Shown piece after piece: positions 41,686-50,730 of a stretch of 64,000 bases of DNA. The translations under genes and the position numbers were made by a program. How positions within the stretch are numbered: the first letter of the stretch is position 1; each line of letters opens with the position of its first letter. This DNA is from an uncultured Coriobacteriales bacterium (GTDB lineage: Bacteria > Actinomycetota > Coriobacteriia > Coriobacteriales > UMGS124): NCBI GenBank assembly GCA_902464015.1, contig CABQHM010000011.1:1-64000 (forward strand), read 5' to 3'. Below the pieces are notes generated by a model that saw only the letters and a list, made by a program, of their open reading frames with translations, ran no database searches and had not been told where the DNA came from.

Positions 41686-43416
41686 ATGCAAAGCAACGCA
41701 ATGTCCCGCCGCTCGTTCGTTCAGACCGCAGCCGCCGGCCTCGCTGCCGCAGCCGCCGTGCTGCCGGGTGCCAACCCGCAGACGGCCCACGCTGCCGTCG
41801 CCGTTCCCGAGACGTGGGACTATGAGTGCGACGTCGCAGTCGTGGGCACCGGTACGGTTCTGACCGGTGCCGGCAAGGCTGCCGCCGAGGGCAATCGCGT
41901 CATCATCATTGAGGCCGCAGGATTTATTGGTGGTACCACCTCCATCTCCAACGGTCAGACTTGGATGCCCCTCAACTCTACCGCCATGGCACAGGGCCTG
42001 GACAACTACGACGACGCCCTGGCCTACATCACCGCTACCGCCGCTGGCAAGTCTACGCCCGAGATTCTCGAGGCCTTTCTGAAGTACGGCCCCGAGGCCA
42101 TCGACTTCCTGGCCGAAACAGCCGACCTCACTTGGGAGATCAGCCCCCGCGTCGACTACCATATCGACGTCTTCCCCGGCGCCAAGGACCAGACCCGCAC
42201 CATCGCCCCTGTTGGCAAGCAGTCCACTGAGGCCGGCCAGATGACGGGCGCCTTCGGCACCACCTCTTCGGGCTCCTATGTCACCGACCCGCTGTGCGAC
42301 GGCGTCGTGAACAAGTACGGCGGTGAGCTGTTGCTCAACACCCGCGCCATGCACCTCATCACCCGTGTCAACGACGAGGGCGTGACCGAGGTCTGCGGCG
42401 TGCAGGCCCAGGCCGAGGACGGTTCCATGATCAACATCAAGGCCACCAAGGGCGTCATCCTGGGCGCGGGCGGCTTTGGCTGGAACGACGACATGAAGAA
42501 GCGCTACATGGAGCTGCCGGCCAACCGCACCATGGAAGTCTCCACCTGCGTGGGCGACGGCATCCTCATGGGTCAGGCCGTGGGCGCCGACGTCACGCTC
42601 ATGCAGTACGCCTGGGGCCAGGTCGTCTGCGTCAACCCCGAGGACATGCCCTACCATGAGTGGTGCGAGAAGCCCACTGAGATCAACCACTTCGGCCTGG
42701 GCACCTTCTACGGCCTTATGTGCAAGCCGGGTTCCTGCGTGCTCAACAAGTTCGGCCGCCGCTTCATGGACGAGGCCGTTGACTACGACTCCCTCTACCA
42801 TGGCTTCTGGGGCCGCGACCTGGGCGCCAACCAGACCGAGGAGGGAGGCACTTACGGCACGAGCTGGACGAACTGCCCGGCCTTCTACATCTGCGATTCC
42901 ACTGTTGCCGATGCCGAGAACTCCGTTATGCGCGACTCCGACGGCAACATCGTGAGCTGGGTCGCCTATCAGGCCGACACCATCGAGGAGCTCCTCGACC
43001 AGATTCCCTGGCGTGACGACTACGCCCGCCAGAAGGCCTCCAAGACCATCGAGGAGTACAACGAGAACTGCAGGAACGACATCGATCCCGAGTTCCACCG
43101 CGGCGAGACCACGTGGGATCAGGGCGGCACGAGCCGTCCCGAGAAGTCGCTGGCACCCATCGAGGTCGGCCCCTTCTACGGCATCATCTGCGAGCCCTAT
43201 CCCATGTGCACCAAGGGTGGCCTGCGCGTGAACGAGAACGCTGAGGTCCTCTCTGTCACCGGTGAGGTCATCCCCCGTCTGTACGCATCCGGCAACAACT
43301 CCGGCATCGGCGGCCCGGGCCTCTTCTACAACGGCGCCGGCGGAACCCTGGGCCCTGGCTTCACGTTTGGCTACATCGCCGGCATGAACGCCGCCCAGCT
43401 GACTCCCTGGGAGTAA
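41686..43416 (+). CDS. Tat-exported FAD-dependent reductase (fumarate reductase/ketosteroid-dehydrogenase-like)
   Basis: A 576-residue flavoprotein. N-terminal twin-arginine signal MSRRSFVQTAAAGLAAAAAV; FAD-binding Rossmann motif VVGTGTVLTGAGKAAAEGNR, a variant of the usual GxGxxG; GGTTSISNGQTWMPLNS; and the C-terminal FAD motif RLYASGNNSGIGGPGLFYNG. The fold is that of the FAD_binding_2 family (fumarate reductases, 3-ketosteroid dehydrogenases, urocanate and related reductases). The natural electron acceptor is unknown. No FMN_bind domain is present, unlike its counterpart at 46542-48353, so another electron carrier is needed. AAAGGGG precedes the ATG. It is divergent from LuxR copy 1. Confidence 0.88.
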   Translation: MQSNAMSRRSFVQTAAAGLAAAAAVLPGANPQTAHAAVAVPETWDYECDVAVVGTGTVLTGAGKAAAEGNRVIIIEAAGFIGGTTSISNGQTWMPLNSTAMAQGLDNYDDALAYITATAAGKSTPEILEAFLKYGPEAIDFLAETADLTWEISPRVDYHIDVFPGAKDQTRTIAPVGKQSTEAGQMTGAFGTTSSGSYVTDPLCDGVVNKYGGELLLNTRAMHLITRVNDEGVTEVCGVQAQAEDGSMINIKATKGVILGAGGFGWNDDMKKRYMELPANRTMEVSTCVGDGILMGQAVGADVTLMQYAWGQVVCVNPEDMPYHEWCEKPTEINHFGLGTFYGLMCKPGSCVLNKFGRRFMDEAVDYDSLYHGFWGRDLGANQTEEGGTYGTSWTNCPAFYICDSTVADAENSVMRDSDGNIVSWVAYQADTIEELLDQIPWRDDYARQKASKTIEEYNENCRNDIDPEFHRGETTWDQGGTSRPEKSLAPIEVGPFYGIICEPYPMCTKGGLRVNENAEVLSVTGEVIPRLYASGNNSGIGGPGLFYNGAGGTLGPGFTFGYIAGMNAAQLTPWE

Positions 43417-43439
43417 GACAGGCTGTAAACCCCCTTTTT

Positions 43440-43474
43440 GGGCGCTTCTCCTTCGGGAGGGGTGCCTTTTCTCG
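43440..43474 (+). terminator. Terminator after flavoprotein
   Basis: GGCGCTTCTCC-ttcg-GGAGGGGTGCC followed by TTTT. Confidence 0.7.
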
Positions 43475-43543
43475 TTGTTAGATTGTTTCTGGTGTGTTAA
43501 CCTGCCTAAATGCTCATCCGACGAGAAAAAGAGGGGGCTCGCT

Positions 43544-45055
43544 GTGGATATAAACGAATGGCTTGTCAAGGTGACAGGCGATATCGACGGCTTCATGTAC
43601 ACCTACATCCTGTTGGCGCTGCTTGTGTTCACGGGTATCTGGTACACGATTCGTACCCGCGCGGTGCAGATTCGCTATATCAAGGACATGTTCACCCAGC
43701 TCACGGAGAAGAAGCACGTTGAGGGCGGGCACGCCATCTCGTCGTTCCAGGCGCTGATGGTGTCCACGGCGAGCCGTGTGGGCACGGGCAACATCGCCGG
43801 CGTCGCCACCGCCGTCGCCACCGGTGGCCCGGGTGCCGTTTTCTGGATGTGGGTCATGGCGCTCGTGGGCGCCGCCTCGGCCTTCATCGAGTCCACGCTC
43901 GCCCAGATCTTCAAGGTGAGGGGCAAGGACGGCGAGTTCCGCGGAGGCCCCGCCTACTACATCGAGCAGGGCCTGGGGCATCGCTGGCTCGGCGTCGTCT
44001 TCGCCGTGCTGCTCATCCTGTGCTTCGCGTTCGGCTTCAACGGCCTGCAGGCATTCAATGCGGCCAGCTCGCTTGAGTACTACACGGGCAAGGGCGCTCT
44101 CGGCCACAAGGCCGCCATTGCCTGCGGCATCGTGCTTGCCGTCATGACGGCGTTCGTCATCTTCGGTGGTGCGCGCCGCATCAGCGTCATCACCTCGATT
44201 ATCGTGCCCGTCATGGCGCTTGTCTACATCGCCATTGCTATGTGGACCACGTTCTCCAACATCACCGACCTGCCTGCCGTCTTCGGCCTCATGTTCGCCT
44301 CGGCCTTCGACTGGCAGTCCATCTTCGGCGGATTCGCCGGTTCGGTCGTCATGCTGGGCATCAAGCGCGGCCTGTACTCCAACGAGGCCGGTATGGGCTC
44401 CGCGCCCAACGCCGCCGCCACCGCGAGCGTTTCCCACCCCGTGAAGCAGGGCCTCGTGCAGAGTCTGTCCGTCTACATCGACACGCTGGTCATCTGCACC
44501 TGCTCGGCGATGATGGTCCTCGTGTTCTATGTGCAGAACCCGGCTGCCGCCGAGGGTCTCAACGGCATGCCTCTCGTGCAGATGGCCGTGAACAACGCGG
44601 TGGGCGAGTGGGGTATCCACGTCATCACGTTCGCCATCTTCGCATTCGCCTTCTCGAGCCTCATCGGCAACTACTTCTACGCCGAGGGCAACCTGCGCTT
44701 CATCAAGGACGGCAGCCCCGTGCTGCTTACCGTGTTCCGCCTTGCCTGTATCGTTTTCATCTACCTCGGTGCCGTCAACAGCTTCGACCTTGCCTGGAAC
44801 CTGGCCGACATCTTCATGGGCTTTATGGCCATCATGAACCTCATCGCCATCCTGCTGCTGGGCAAATGGGCCATCCGCGCGCTCGACGACTACACGGCGC
44901 AGCGTAAAACCGGCAAGGACCCGGTGTTCGTGGCCGATTCCATCGAGGGCCTGCCCGCCACCCAGTGCTGGCATGTGGGCGAGGGAGACCTCAAGGACGT
45001 GGGTCCCGAGCCGGTGAAGCAGTTCTGGCGCGAGTCGATTGACCCGGAGCAGTAA
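43544..45055 (+). CDS. Sodium:alanine symporter (AGCS family)
   Basis: A 503-residue transporter with about 10 membrane helices. Family hallmarks: FQALMVSTASRVGTGNIAGV near the N-terminus, EFRGGPAYYIEQGLG, and KRGLYSNEAGMGSAPNAAAT in the middle. These transporters import alanine or glycine with Na+. I use GTG 43544, which follows GAGGGGG and gives a standard N-terminus. Confidence 0.93.
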   Translation: MDINEWLVKVTGDIDGFMYTYILLALLVFTGIWYTIRTRAVQIRYIKDMFTQLTEKKHVEGGHAISSFQALMVSTASRVGTGNIAGVATAVATGGPGAVFWMWVMALVGAASAFIESTLAQIFKVRGKDGEFRGGPAYYIEQGLGHRWLGVVFAVLLILCFAFGFNGLQAFNAASSLEYYTGKGALGHKAAIACGIVLAVMTAFVIFGGARRISVITSIIVPVMALVYIAIAMWTTFSNITDLPAVFGLMFASAFDWQSIFGGFAGSVVMLGIKRGLYSNEAGMGSAPNAAATASVSHPVKQGLVQSLSVYIDTLVICTCSAMMVLVFYVQNPAAAEGLNGMPLVQMAVNNAVGEWGIHVITFAIFAFAFSSLIGNYFYAEGNLRFIKDGSPVLLTVFRLACIVFIYLGAVNSFDLAWNLADIFMGFMAIMNLIAILLLGKWAIRALDDYTAQRKTGKDPVFVADSIEGLPATQCWHVGEGDLKDVGPEPVKQFWRESIDPEQ

Positions 45056-45096
45056 GAGCGCCTGGCTGAGTCGCCCAACATACGCGTGTTCCCTGT

Positions 45097-45126
45097 GCGG
45101 CACCCTTTGCGGGGTGCCGCTCTTTG
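45097..45126 (+). terminator. Terminator after symporter gene
   Basis: GCGGCACCC pairs with GGGTGCCGC around TTTGCG, followed by TCTTTG. Confidence 0.82.
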
Positions 45127-45200
45127 TATACGGCCTGCTACCATAGGTGGCGCATGAAGACTGTGGAGGGTGCCCTATGTGGGCCCAGAGAGGATGTGCC

Positions 45201-45809
45201 ATGAGCGAGAAGAAGACGGTGGTTGTCGCCAGCAACAACGCCCACAAGATCGAGGAGATTCGCGCGATCCTGGGCGCGGTGCTGCCTGACGCCGAGTTCA
45301 AGTCGATGGGCGAGATCGGCGGGCTTCCCGAGCCCGAGGAGACGGGCACGACCTTCGAGGAAAACGCCTTCATCAAGGCGCAGACCATCCACGACCTCAC
45401 CGGCCTGCCCACGGTGGCCGACGACTCGGGCCTCGTGGTGGACGCCCTCGACGGGGCGCCGGGCGTCTATTCGGCCCGCTATTGCGGCGTGCACGGGGAC
45501 GACGCCGCCAACAACGCGAAGCTGTTGCGCGAGATGGAGGGCGTGCCGCAGGAGAAGCGCACGGCCCGCTTTATGAGCTGTGTGACCTATGTCGACGCCG
45601 ACGTGCGTACCTGCGGTATCGGCTCGTGCGAGGGCGTCGTGGGCTTCGAGGGCCGAGGCACCAACGGTTTCGGCTACGACCCGCTCTTCTGGCCCGAGGA
45701 CACGCCCGGCAAGACCATGGCAGAGCTCACGCCCGAGGAGAAGAACGCCATCTCGCACCGCAAGCACGCCATCGAGGCGCTCGCCCAGGAGCTCGCGAAG
45801 CTCGGATAG
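45201..45809 (+). CDS. rdgB: XTP/dITP diphosphatase (HAM1/RdgB)
   Basis: A 202-residue house-cleaning enzyme that hydrolyses non-canonical purine nucleotides. Motifs: VVASNNAHKIEEIRAIL, PEETGTTFEENAFIKA, ADDSGLVVDALDGAPGVYSA and GYDPLFWPEDTPGKTMAEL. AGAGAGGA lies upstream of the ATG at 45201. A long perfect inverted repeat follows the gene. Confidence 0.96.
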   Translation: MSEKKTVVVASNNAHKIEEIRAILGAVLPDAEFKSMGEIGGLPEPEETGTTFEENAFIKAQTIHDLTGLPTVADDSGLVVDALDGAPGVYSARYCGVHGDDAANNAKLLREMEGVPQEKRTARFMSCVTYVDADVRTCGIGSCEGVVGFEGRGTNGFGYDPLFWPEDTPGKTMAELTPEEKNAISHRKHAIEALAQELAKLG

Positions 45810-45824
45810 GCGCGCCTTATACGC

Positions 45825-45899
45825 AAAACGCAAACGTACGCGCGTTTTTTGAGGCTTTCCTGGGGAAACGCCGAAAAAAGCAGCGTACGTTTGCGTTTT
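45825..45899. repeat. 75-bp element with perfect 17-bp terminal inverted repeats
   Basis: AAAACGCAAACGTACGC (45825-45841) and its exact complement (45883-45899) enclose 41 bases that themselves contain T6 near the left arm and A6 near the right arm. It lies between convergent rdgB and dtd. It could be a bidirectional terminator, a REP-like element or a small MITE. Confidence 0.8.
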
Positions 45900-45949
45900 A
45901 ATGCGAGAGGGGTCTGTATTGCGTGCCGTGCGGCGCGTCGGGTGGCGGC

Positions 45950-46396
45950 CTAGAGCTGGTCGGTGTCGAGCCAGATGGTGAAGGGGCCGGAGTTCACGAG
46001 GCTCACCTGCATATCGGCACCGAACTCGCCTGTCTGCACCTCACCCATGTCGGTGCGTACCATCTCGCAAAAGCGCTCGTAGAGGGCACGCGCGGCGTCG
46101 GGGGCGCCGGCGGAGGTGAACGAGGGGCGGTTGCCGTGTTTGCAGTCGGCGTAGAGCGTGAACTGGCTCACCACGAGCACCTGGCCGTCCACGTCGGCCA
46201 GCGAACGGTTCGTCTTGCCCGCCTCGTCCTCGAAGATGCGCAGCTTGCGAATCTTATCCCAGAGCTTGCGGGCACAGGCCTCGTCGTCGGCGTGCCCCAC
46301 GCCGAGAAGGATGAGGTAGCCGCGCCCGATGCGGCCGACCGTTGCGCCCGCGATGTCGACCTGTGCCTGTTCCACGCGCTGGATGAGTGCTCGCAT
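45950..46396 (-). CDS. dtd: D-aminoacyl-tRNA deacylase
   Basis: A 148-residue proofreading enzyme that removes D-amino acids from tRNA. MRALIQRVEQAQVDI, the active-site SQFTLYADCKHGNRPSF and the NSGPFTIWLDTDQL C-terminus match the family (canonical NSGPVT with one change, V to F). GAAAGGA precedes the ATG. Confidence 0.95.
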   Translation of the reverse strand: MRALIQRVEQAQVDIAGATVGRIGRGYLILLGVGHADDEACARKLWDKIRKLRIFEDEAGKTNRSLADVDGQVLVVSQFTLYADCKHGNRPSFTSAGAPDAARALYERFCEMVRTDMGEVQTGEFGADMQVSLVNSGPFTIWLDTDQL

Positions 46397-46452
46397 GTGC
46401 GTCCTTTCAAAGTCGTCGTTGCCGGCAGACATGATACCAACGCTCGACACAA

Positions 46453-46485
46453 AGAGCCCCGCCTTCACAGGGAAGACGGGGCTCT
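46453..46485 (-). terminator. Terminator of fumarate-reductase-like gene
   Basis: AGAGCCCCG-c-CTTC and GAAG-a-CGGGGCTCT pair around a short loop. The downstream (leftward) T run is short. Confidence 0.7.
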
Positions 46486-46541
46486 GTGCGCATTGGGGGA
46501 TGCGCGGAGGGGATTGTCGTGCGAGGGATTGTCGTCGTGCC

Positions 46542-48353
46542 TTACGCCAGGGCGTTGGCAGCGGCGGACTGGCCGGCGATGCGGCCGAAGACGATGATGT
46601 CGGTAAAGGAGTTGCCGCCCAGACGGTTGCCGCCCTGGACGCCACCCGTGCACTCGCCGGCAGCGAAGAGGTTGGCGATGGGGGTGCCGTCCTCCTTGGT
46701 CACCTGAGCGTCGGTGTTGATGGCCAGGCCGCCCATGGTGTAGTGGATCGTGGGGATACGCTTGGAGGCGTAGAAGGGGCCGTCCTCGACCTTGTCGCCC
46801 AGGAGCTTCTTGCCGGGGTCGACCATGGTGTCCTCGCCGGCGTCGATGACCGCGTTGTAGCCGTCGATGGTCTCCTCGAGGGTGGCGGGGTCGAGCTCGA
46901 TCTGCTCGGCCAGGTCGGCGATGGTGTCGGCCTGGAAGCTGTGGCCGGTGGCCACGAGGTCGGCGATCTGGTCGAGACGGTCGTCGGTGATGTCGGTGGA
47001 GTCGACGATGAGCCACATCTCGTCGTTGGTCTGCTCGAGGATGGCGTTGGCGATCTCGTCGCGGCGGCCGTCCTCGGCGGTGAAGCGCTTGGCCTCGTCG
47101 TTTACCATGACGTAGTCCTCAACGCCCAGCCAGTTGCCCACGAAGGTGGCCACGCCGCCGTTCTGGGGGTCGCCGAGCGGGTGGATCTGCACGAGCTCCA
47201 TGTTCTTGAGGCCGGCGCCGATCTCCTGGGCCATGGGGATGGCGTCGCCGGTGGCGCTCACGTTGCAGGAGGAGGGCATGGTCTCGGTCACGCGGGTGTC
47301 GTACTGCATGGCGAGCTGGGGGTTGCGGGCATAGCCGCCGGTAGCCATGACGACGGACTTTGCGGTGACGGTGACGGGGTTGCCGGAAGAGACGCGGGAG
47401 CCCGTGACGCCCGTGACGTTGCCGTCGGCGTCGGTGGAGATGGACTCAACCTTGGCGTCGGTGTAGTACTTCACGCCCAGGCGAGTGGCGCAGTCCATGA
47501 GGCAGCTCACGTAGTAGGCGCCGCCCTGCTGGCCCATCTTCTGAACCTTGATGGAGTGGCCGCGCTGCCACTTGCCGCCGATTGCCGTGAAGACCTCGTC
47601 GTTGAAGACCAGGCCGTGGGCCTCCATCCAGTGGATGCCGTCGAGGGCGTTGTCGGCCAGGACATGCACGAGCTCGGGGTCGGCCTTCTCGTCGCCGCCC
47701 TCGTAGGTGTCCTCAAAGAACTTGTCGGCGCTGTCCTCGATGCCCATGGGGTCCTGGCGCTCGGGGTCAGGGGAGTTGAAGGTGCCCTCGCCGCAGTTGG
47801 TGTTGCCGCCGTAGATGTCCATCTTGTCGAGCAGGATGACCTTGGCGCCGGCCTCAGCGGCGGAGACAGCAGCGGCCATGCCAGCGCCGCCCGTACCCAC
47901 GACCACGACGTCGCACTCCTCCTCGATGGCGGGTGCGGGCTCAAGGCCGCTTTCGGCGTCCTCGAGGGCGTCTACGTCGGCGCCGGCCTGCTCGTAGGCG
48001 TCGGCCAGAGCGGACTTGAAGCCGAAGGAGGTGAGGGTGGCGCCGGTCACGGAGTCGAGGTTGAGCGTCTGGGACTCAAGGGCGCGCTGCGTCAGGATCT
48101 CGATGGCGGCGTCGCCGATGTTCTTGGACTCGTTGGAGCGGGCGACGATGGCGGTGAGCTTGCCGTCCTTGAACGTGGCCTCAAGATCGATGTCGCCGTT
48201 GCGGCCGGTGCCGGTGGCGGCGTAGGTGCCGTCGGCGATGGAGGAAGCGGCCTGATCTGCCTTGGCGAGCTGGACGCCGCCCATGGCTGCGACGGCGGCG
48301 AGGCCGGCGGCGCCGGCGACGAACTGACGACGGGTGGAAGTAGCGGTGAACAT
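46542..48353 (-). CDS. Tat-exported fumarate-reductase-like flavoprotein with FMN-binding domain
   Basis: A 603-residue extracytosolic reductase. The twin-arginine leader is TSTRRQFVAGAAGLAAVAAM. Residues about 35-115 are an FMN_bind domain with attachment motif DSVTGATLTS. The rest is an FAD_binding_2 reductase: VVVVGTGGAGMAAAVSAAEA, the catalytic-region HYTMGGLAIN and NLFAAGECTGGVQGGNRLGG. This layout matches extracellular respiratory reductases in which covalent FMN passes electrons to FAD and then to fumarate, urocanate or related acceptors. Substrate is unknown. AAAGGGG precedes the ATG. LuxR copy 2 lies upstream on the same strand. Confidence 0.92.
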   Translation of the reverse strand: MFTATSTRRQFVAGAAGLAAVAAMGGVQLAKADQAASSIADGTYAATGTGRNGDIDLEATFKDGKLTAIVARSNESKNIGDAAIEILTQRALESQTLNLDSVTGATLTSFGFKSALADAYEQAGADVDALEDAESGLEPAPAIEEECDVVVVGTGGAGMAAAVSAAEAGAKVILLDKMDIYGGNTNCGEGTFNSPDPERQDPMGIEDSADKFFEDTYEGGDEKADPELVHVLADNALDGIHWMEAHGLVFNDEVFTAIGGKWQRGHSIKVQKMGQQGGAYYVSCLMDCATRLGVKYYTDAKVESISTDADGNVTGVTGSRVSSGNPVTVTAKSVVMATGGYARNPQLAMQYDTRVTETMPSSCNVSATGDAIPMAQEIGAGLKNMELVQIHPLGDPQNGGVATFVGNWLGVEDYVMVNDEAKRFTAEDGRRDEIANAILEQTNDEMWLIVDSTDITDDRLDQIADLVATGHSFQADTIADLAEQIELDPATLEETIDGYNAVIDAGEDTMVDPGKKLLGDKVEDGPFYASKRIPTIHYTMGGLAINTDAQVTKEDGTPIANLFAAGECTGGVQGGNRLGGNSFTDIIVFGRIAGQSAAANALA

Positions 48354-48739
48354 GTGGACCCCTTTCGACACTGACTTTGACGTGCATTGCCTGATGGATG
48401 TCGCTTGGCTCGGCGCCTGCGCCTTGGGCGTCTTGCATCCCGTGCCTTGCATCCGGGGTGCGTGTGCCTTGGGCGCCGCGCTGTGCTTTGCTGACTCGTA
48501 CAATGCGTCGAAAACGTCGCCGCCGAAATTGCACGAACGGTGCGATTGTTGGTTTTACCCCTCGCACACCTTTGGTGTGAGTCTCATCATGCCTGGTAGA
48601 TTGATGTGTCAAGCCAAAAGGCGACGAAAAAGAAATCTGCCGCCCCTCGTGGTGCGAAGGGGCGGCAGATGCGTGCAGGGGGTCTCGCGGGGCTCGAAAC
48701 GGGTCGCAAGACCCCGATGCGTGTCGTATTTTCGGGCGC
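48354..48739 (-). promoter_or_regulatory. Control region between LuxR copy 2 and fumarate-reductase-like gene
   Basis: This 386-base gap holds the terminator of LuxR copy 2 (48635-48670) and two inverted repeats: ATTGCAC-gaacg-GTGCGAT (48528-48546) and CACACC-ttt-GGTGTG (48565-48579). They lie 175-230 bases upstream of the reductase start. I could not assign -35/-10 boxes with confidence. Confidence 0.45.
48635..48670 (-). terminator. Terminator of LuxR copy 2
   Basis: ATCTGCCGCCCCT pairs perfectly with AGGGGCGGCAGAT; leftward TTTCTTTTT follows. Confidence 0.88.
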
Positions 48740-50170
48740 CTATTTTTGACTTTCGCCCATCTGATCCATGAGCAGATCGAGCAACTCTTGCTTGGAATGG
48801 ACGCCCACTTTCGCGTACAGGTGGCGGGCGTGGCTGCGCACCGTGTTCTCCGAGATGCACAGGCTCTCGGCGATGTAGCCCTTCGAACGGCCCTTGCAGA
48901 TGAGCTCCATGACCTCAAGCTCGCGGTCGGTGAGGCCGGAGTCGTGCCCGAGGCGCTTGCATGCGTCGCCGAGCGCGTCGAAAAGCGCCGGGGGTACGGG
49001 AGGCTTCTCAAGGTCGGCGAAGACACGTCCTGCCGAGAAATCGCGTTCGTCGAGCATGAAGATGCTGGCCATGGCGAGCAGGTACACGATGACGGAGACG
49101 AGCGAGGTCATGGTGTCGCTTGTGGTGAAGAGGCTGCCAATCGCGCGTCCCACGGGGAAGGGCAGGCAGTACGCCGTCCAGCCCGTGGCGAACACCGCCA
49201 GGGGGTTGATGGTGCCTCGGTGGGCAACGTCGGCGAGGAACGCCCACAGCAGCATGACCACGAGCGTCTGTCCCACGGCCACGAAGACGAGCGCCCAGCC
49301 CGAGAAGGCGCGGCCGAAAAGGGGCAGCGCGAGCACGCCTGTCGCCGTGAAGACAAGCGTGGCACGCCACAGGTCGGAGAAGTGCAGCGAGCGACGTTTG
49401 ACCAGGACAACCCAGATGATGCCTGCGGCAGTGGCGACCTCAAGCAGGTGGTGGACGAGTGAGAGTGCCGCCTTGGGGGCAGGGTCTGCTTCCACATGAA
49501 TACCCTGCATGATGCCAATGACCAGGCCGTATGCTGCAATGCCCAAGAGAATCTTGATGTAAGGGCGCTGCCTGCGCGGGTCGACCAGCACTTCGACCGG
49601 CTTGGCCGGGGGTTGTGCCGCCATGGCGCGGTCGCACAGGATGAACGACGCGAACGGAAGAATTGCACACACTGTGGCGGCCCATGCGTCGGGTATGAGG
49701 TCGATGGGAATCTTGACGAGGCTGCCTATGAGCATCGCCCCGAAGATGCAGGCAAGCGCGTCGCGCGTCTCAAGCGCCGCGTAGAAGAACGACCATTGCA
49801 TGTACGTCCAGCCCATGCCGATGCCGCAGAATACCGCCGCCGCCTGGAGGACCTGTTCGGTGGGAAGCCCCTGGGGCAGAGGCAGGACGAGCGCGAGGGT
49901 CCCCAGCGCCATGAGCGTGGCGAGGGGCCAGTTGATCCACGAGAGGGTCTTTGAGGTGGGCTTTGCCAGAAGGGCCCCTATCGTGAGGCCAAACGTGAAG
50001 AGCGTGAGCGAGATGTAGATGGTGACGGTGAGCGTCATCTGGGGGTGCGCCGCGCTGGCAAGATGGCAGGCGTCCCAGATCCACACGTGGCCGCACAGGA
50101 TGCCGAAGTAGCACAGGCGCGGGTTGCGCAGCGTGTGGGGAAGAGCTTCGCGGTCTGGAATGAGCGACAT
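48740..50170 (-). CDS. Membrane-embedded LuxR-family regulator (12-TM type), copy 2
   Basis: A 476-residue paralogue of the regulator at 39880-41358. About 12 helices fill the first ~390 residues; the C-terminal LuxR helix-turn-helix reads LTDRELEVMELICKGRSKGY, ISENTVRSHARHLYAKVGV and HSKQELLDLLMDQ. The DNA-recognition helix differs from copy 1 at a few positions, so the two may bind different operators. It is upstream of, and collinear with, the fumarate-reductase-like gene, separated by a terminator. Confidence 0.9.
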   Translation of the reverse strand: MSLIPDREALPHTLRNPRLCYFGILCGHVWIWDACHLASAAHPQMTLTVTIYISLTLFTFGLTIGALLAKPTSKTLSWINWPLATLMALGTLALVLPLPQGLPTEQVLQAAAVFCGIGMGWTYMQWSFFYAALETRDALACIFGAMLIGSLVKIPIDLIPDAWAATVCAILPFASFILCDRAMAAQPPAKPVEVLVDPRRQRPYIKILLGIAAYGLVIGIMQGIHVEADPAPKAALSLVHHLLEVATAAGIIWVVLVKRRSLHFSDLWRATLVFTATGVLALPLFGRAFSGWALVFVAVGQTLVVMLLWAFLADVAHRGTINPLAVFATGWTAYCLPFPVGRAIGSLFTTSDTMTSLVSVIVYLLAMASIFMLDERDFSAGRVFADLEKPPVPPALFDALGDACKRLGHDSGLTDRELEVMELICKGRSKGYIAESLCISENTVRSHARHLYAKVGVHSKQELLDLLMDQMGESQK

Positions 50171-50410
50171 AGTGTGCCCTCACTTTAGGTTGGCGGTGCA
50201 TGGATGCAGGCAACATGCCATTCTACAACGCTTTTGTTCCAGGCCGATGATAGGTTCCGCGGGGTTGCGGTCATGTGTTTGATTGTTTGTGGGCCGCAGT
50301 GTTATCAATCGGTGGCAAAGTCACATTCTCATGCTCTGCGCGCCGCGACGGTCGTACACTGTGCCTTGCAGGGGATGCAAGATTGGAACCTTACGAAAGG
50401 ATGTACGCCC

Positions 50411-50665
50411 ATGTGCACCAACGGCATCAACACCACCCAGTTTGAGCAGCTCATCGACCAGATCGATGACTATGTGGCCCTCCAGGTGCGCCACACCCAC
50501 AAGCTTGCCCATGCCGCCGACAACGCCGGCTACGAGAACTGCCACCTGAAGCTGCATGCCGCCTCCGACATGCTCGCCGAGGTGCGCAACCTGCTCGACG
50601 AGGCCAAGTTTGCGCTGGAGGATGACGTCAACAGCATTTCCGATGTTGACGTCCACGCTGTGTAG
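50411..50665 (+). CDS. Small helical protein, unknown function
   Basis: An 84-residue soluble protein, almost certainly all-helical, with His- and Asp-rich segments (YVALQVRHTHKLAHAADNAG, LAEVRNLLDEAKFALEDD) and two Cys. GAAAGGA precedes the ATG at 50411, which is preferred over an upstream in-frame start. A strong terminator follows, so the gene is monocistronic. I do not recognise a family; His/Asp/Glu spacing could bind metal, but this is speculation. Confidence 0.65.
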   Translation: MCTNGINTTQFEQLIDQIDDYVALQVRHTHKLAHAADNAGYENCHLKLHAASDMLAEVRNLLDEAKFALEDDVNSISDVDVHAV

Positions 50666-50689
50666 GTTGCGGTAGTTTCTTGCTATGAA

Positions 50690-50726
50690 AAAAGCCGCCC
50701 GGGCTGGTGCTCGGGCGGCTTTTTTG
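50690..50726. terminator. Bidirectional terminator
   Basis: AAAAGCCGCCCG pairs with CGGGCGGCTTTT, with T run right and A run left, between convergent genes. Confidence 0.92.
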
Positions 50727-50730
50727 TGGC

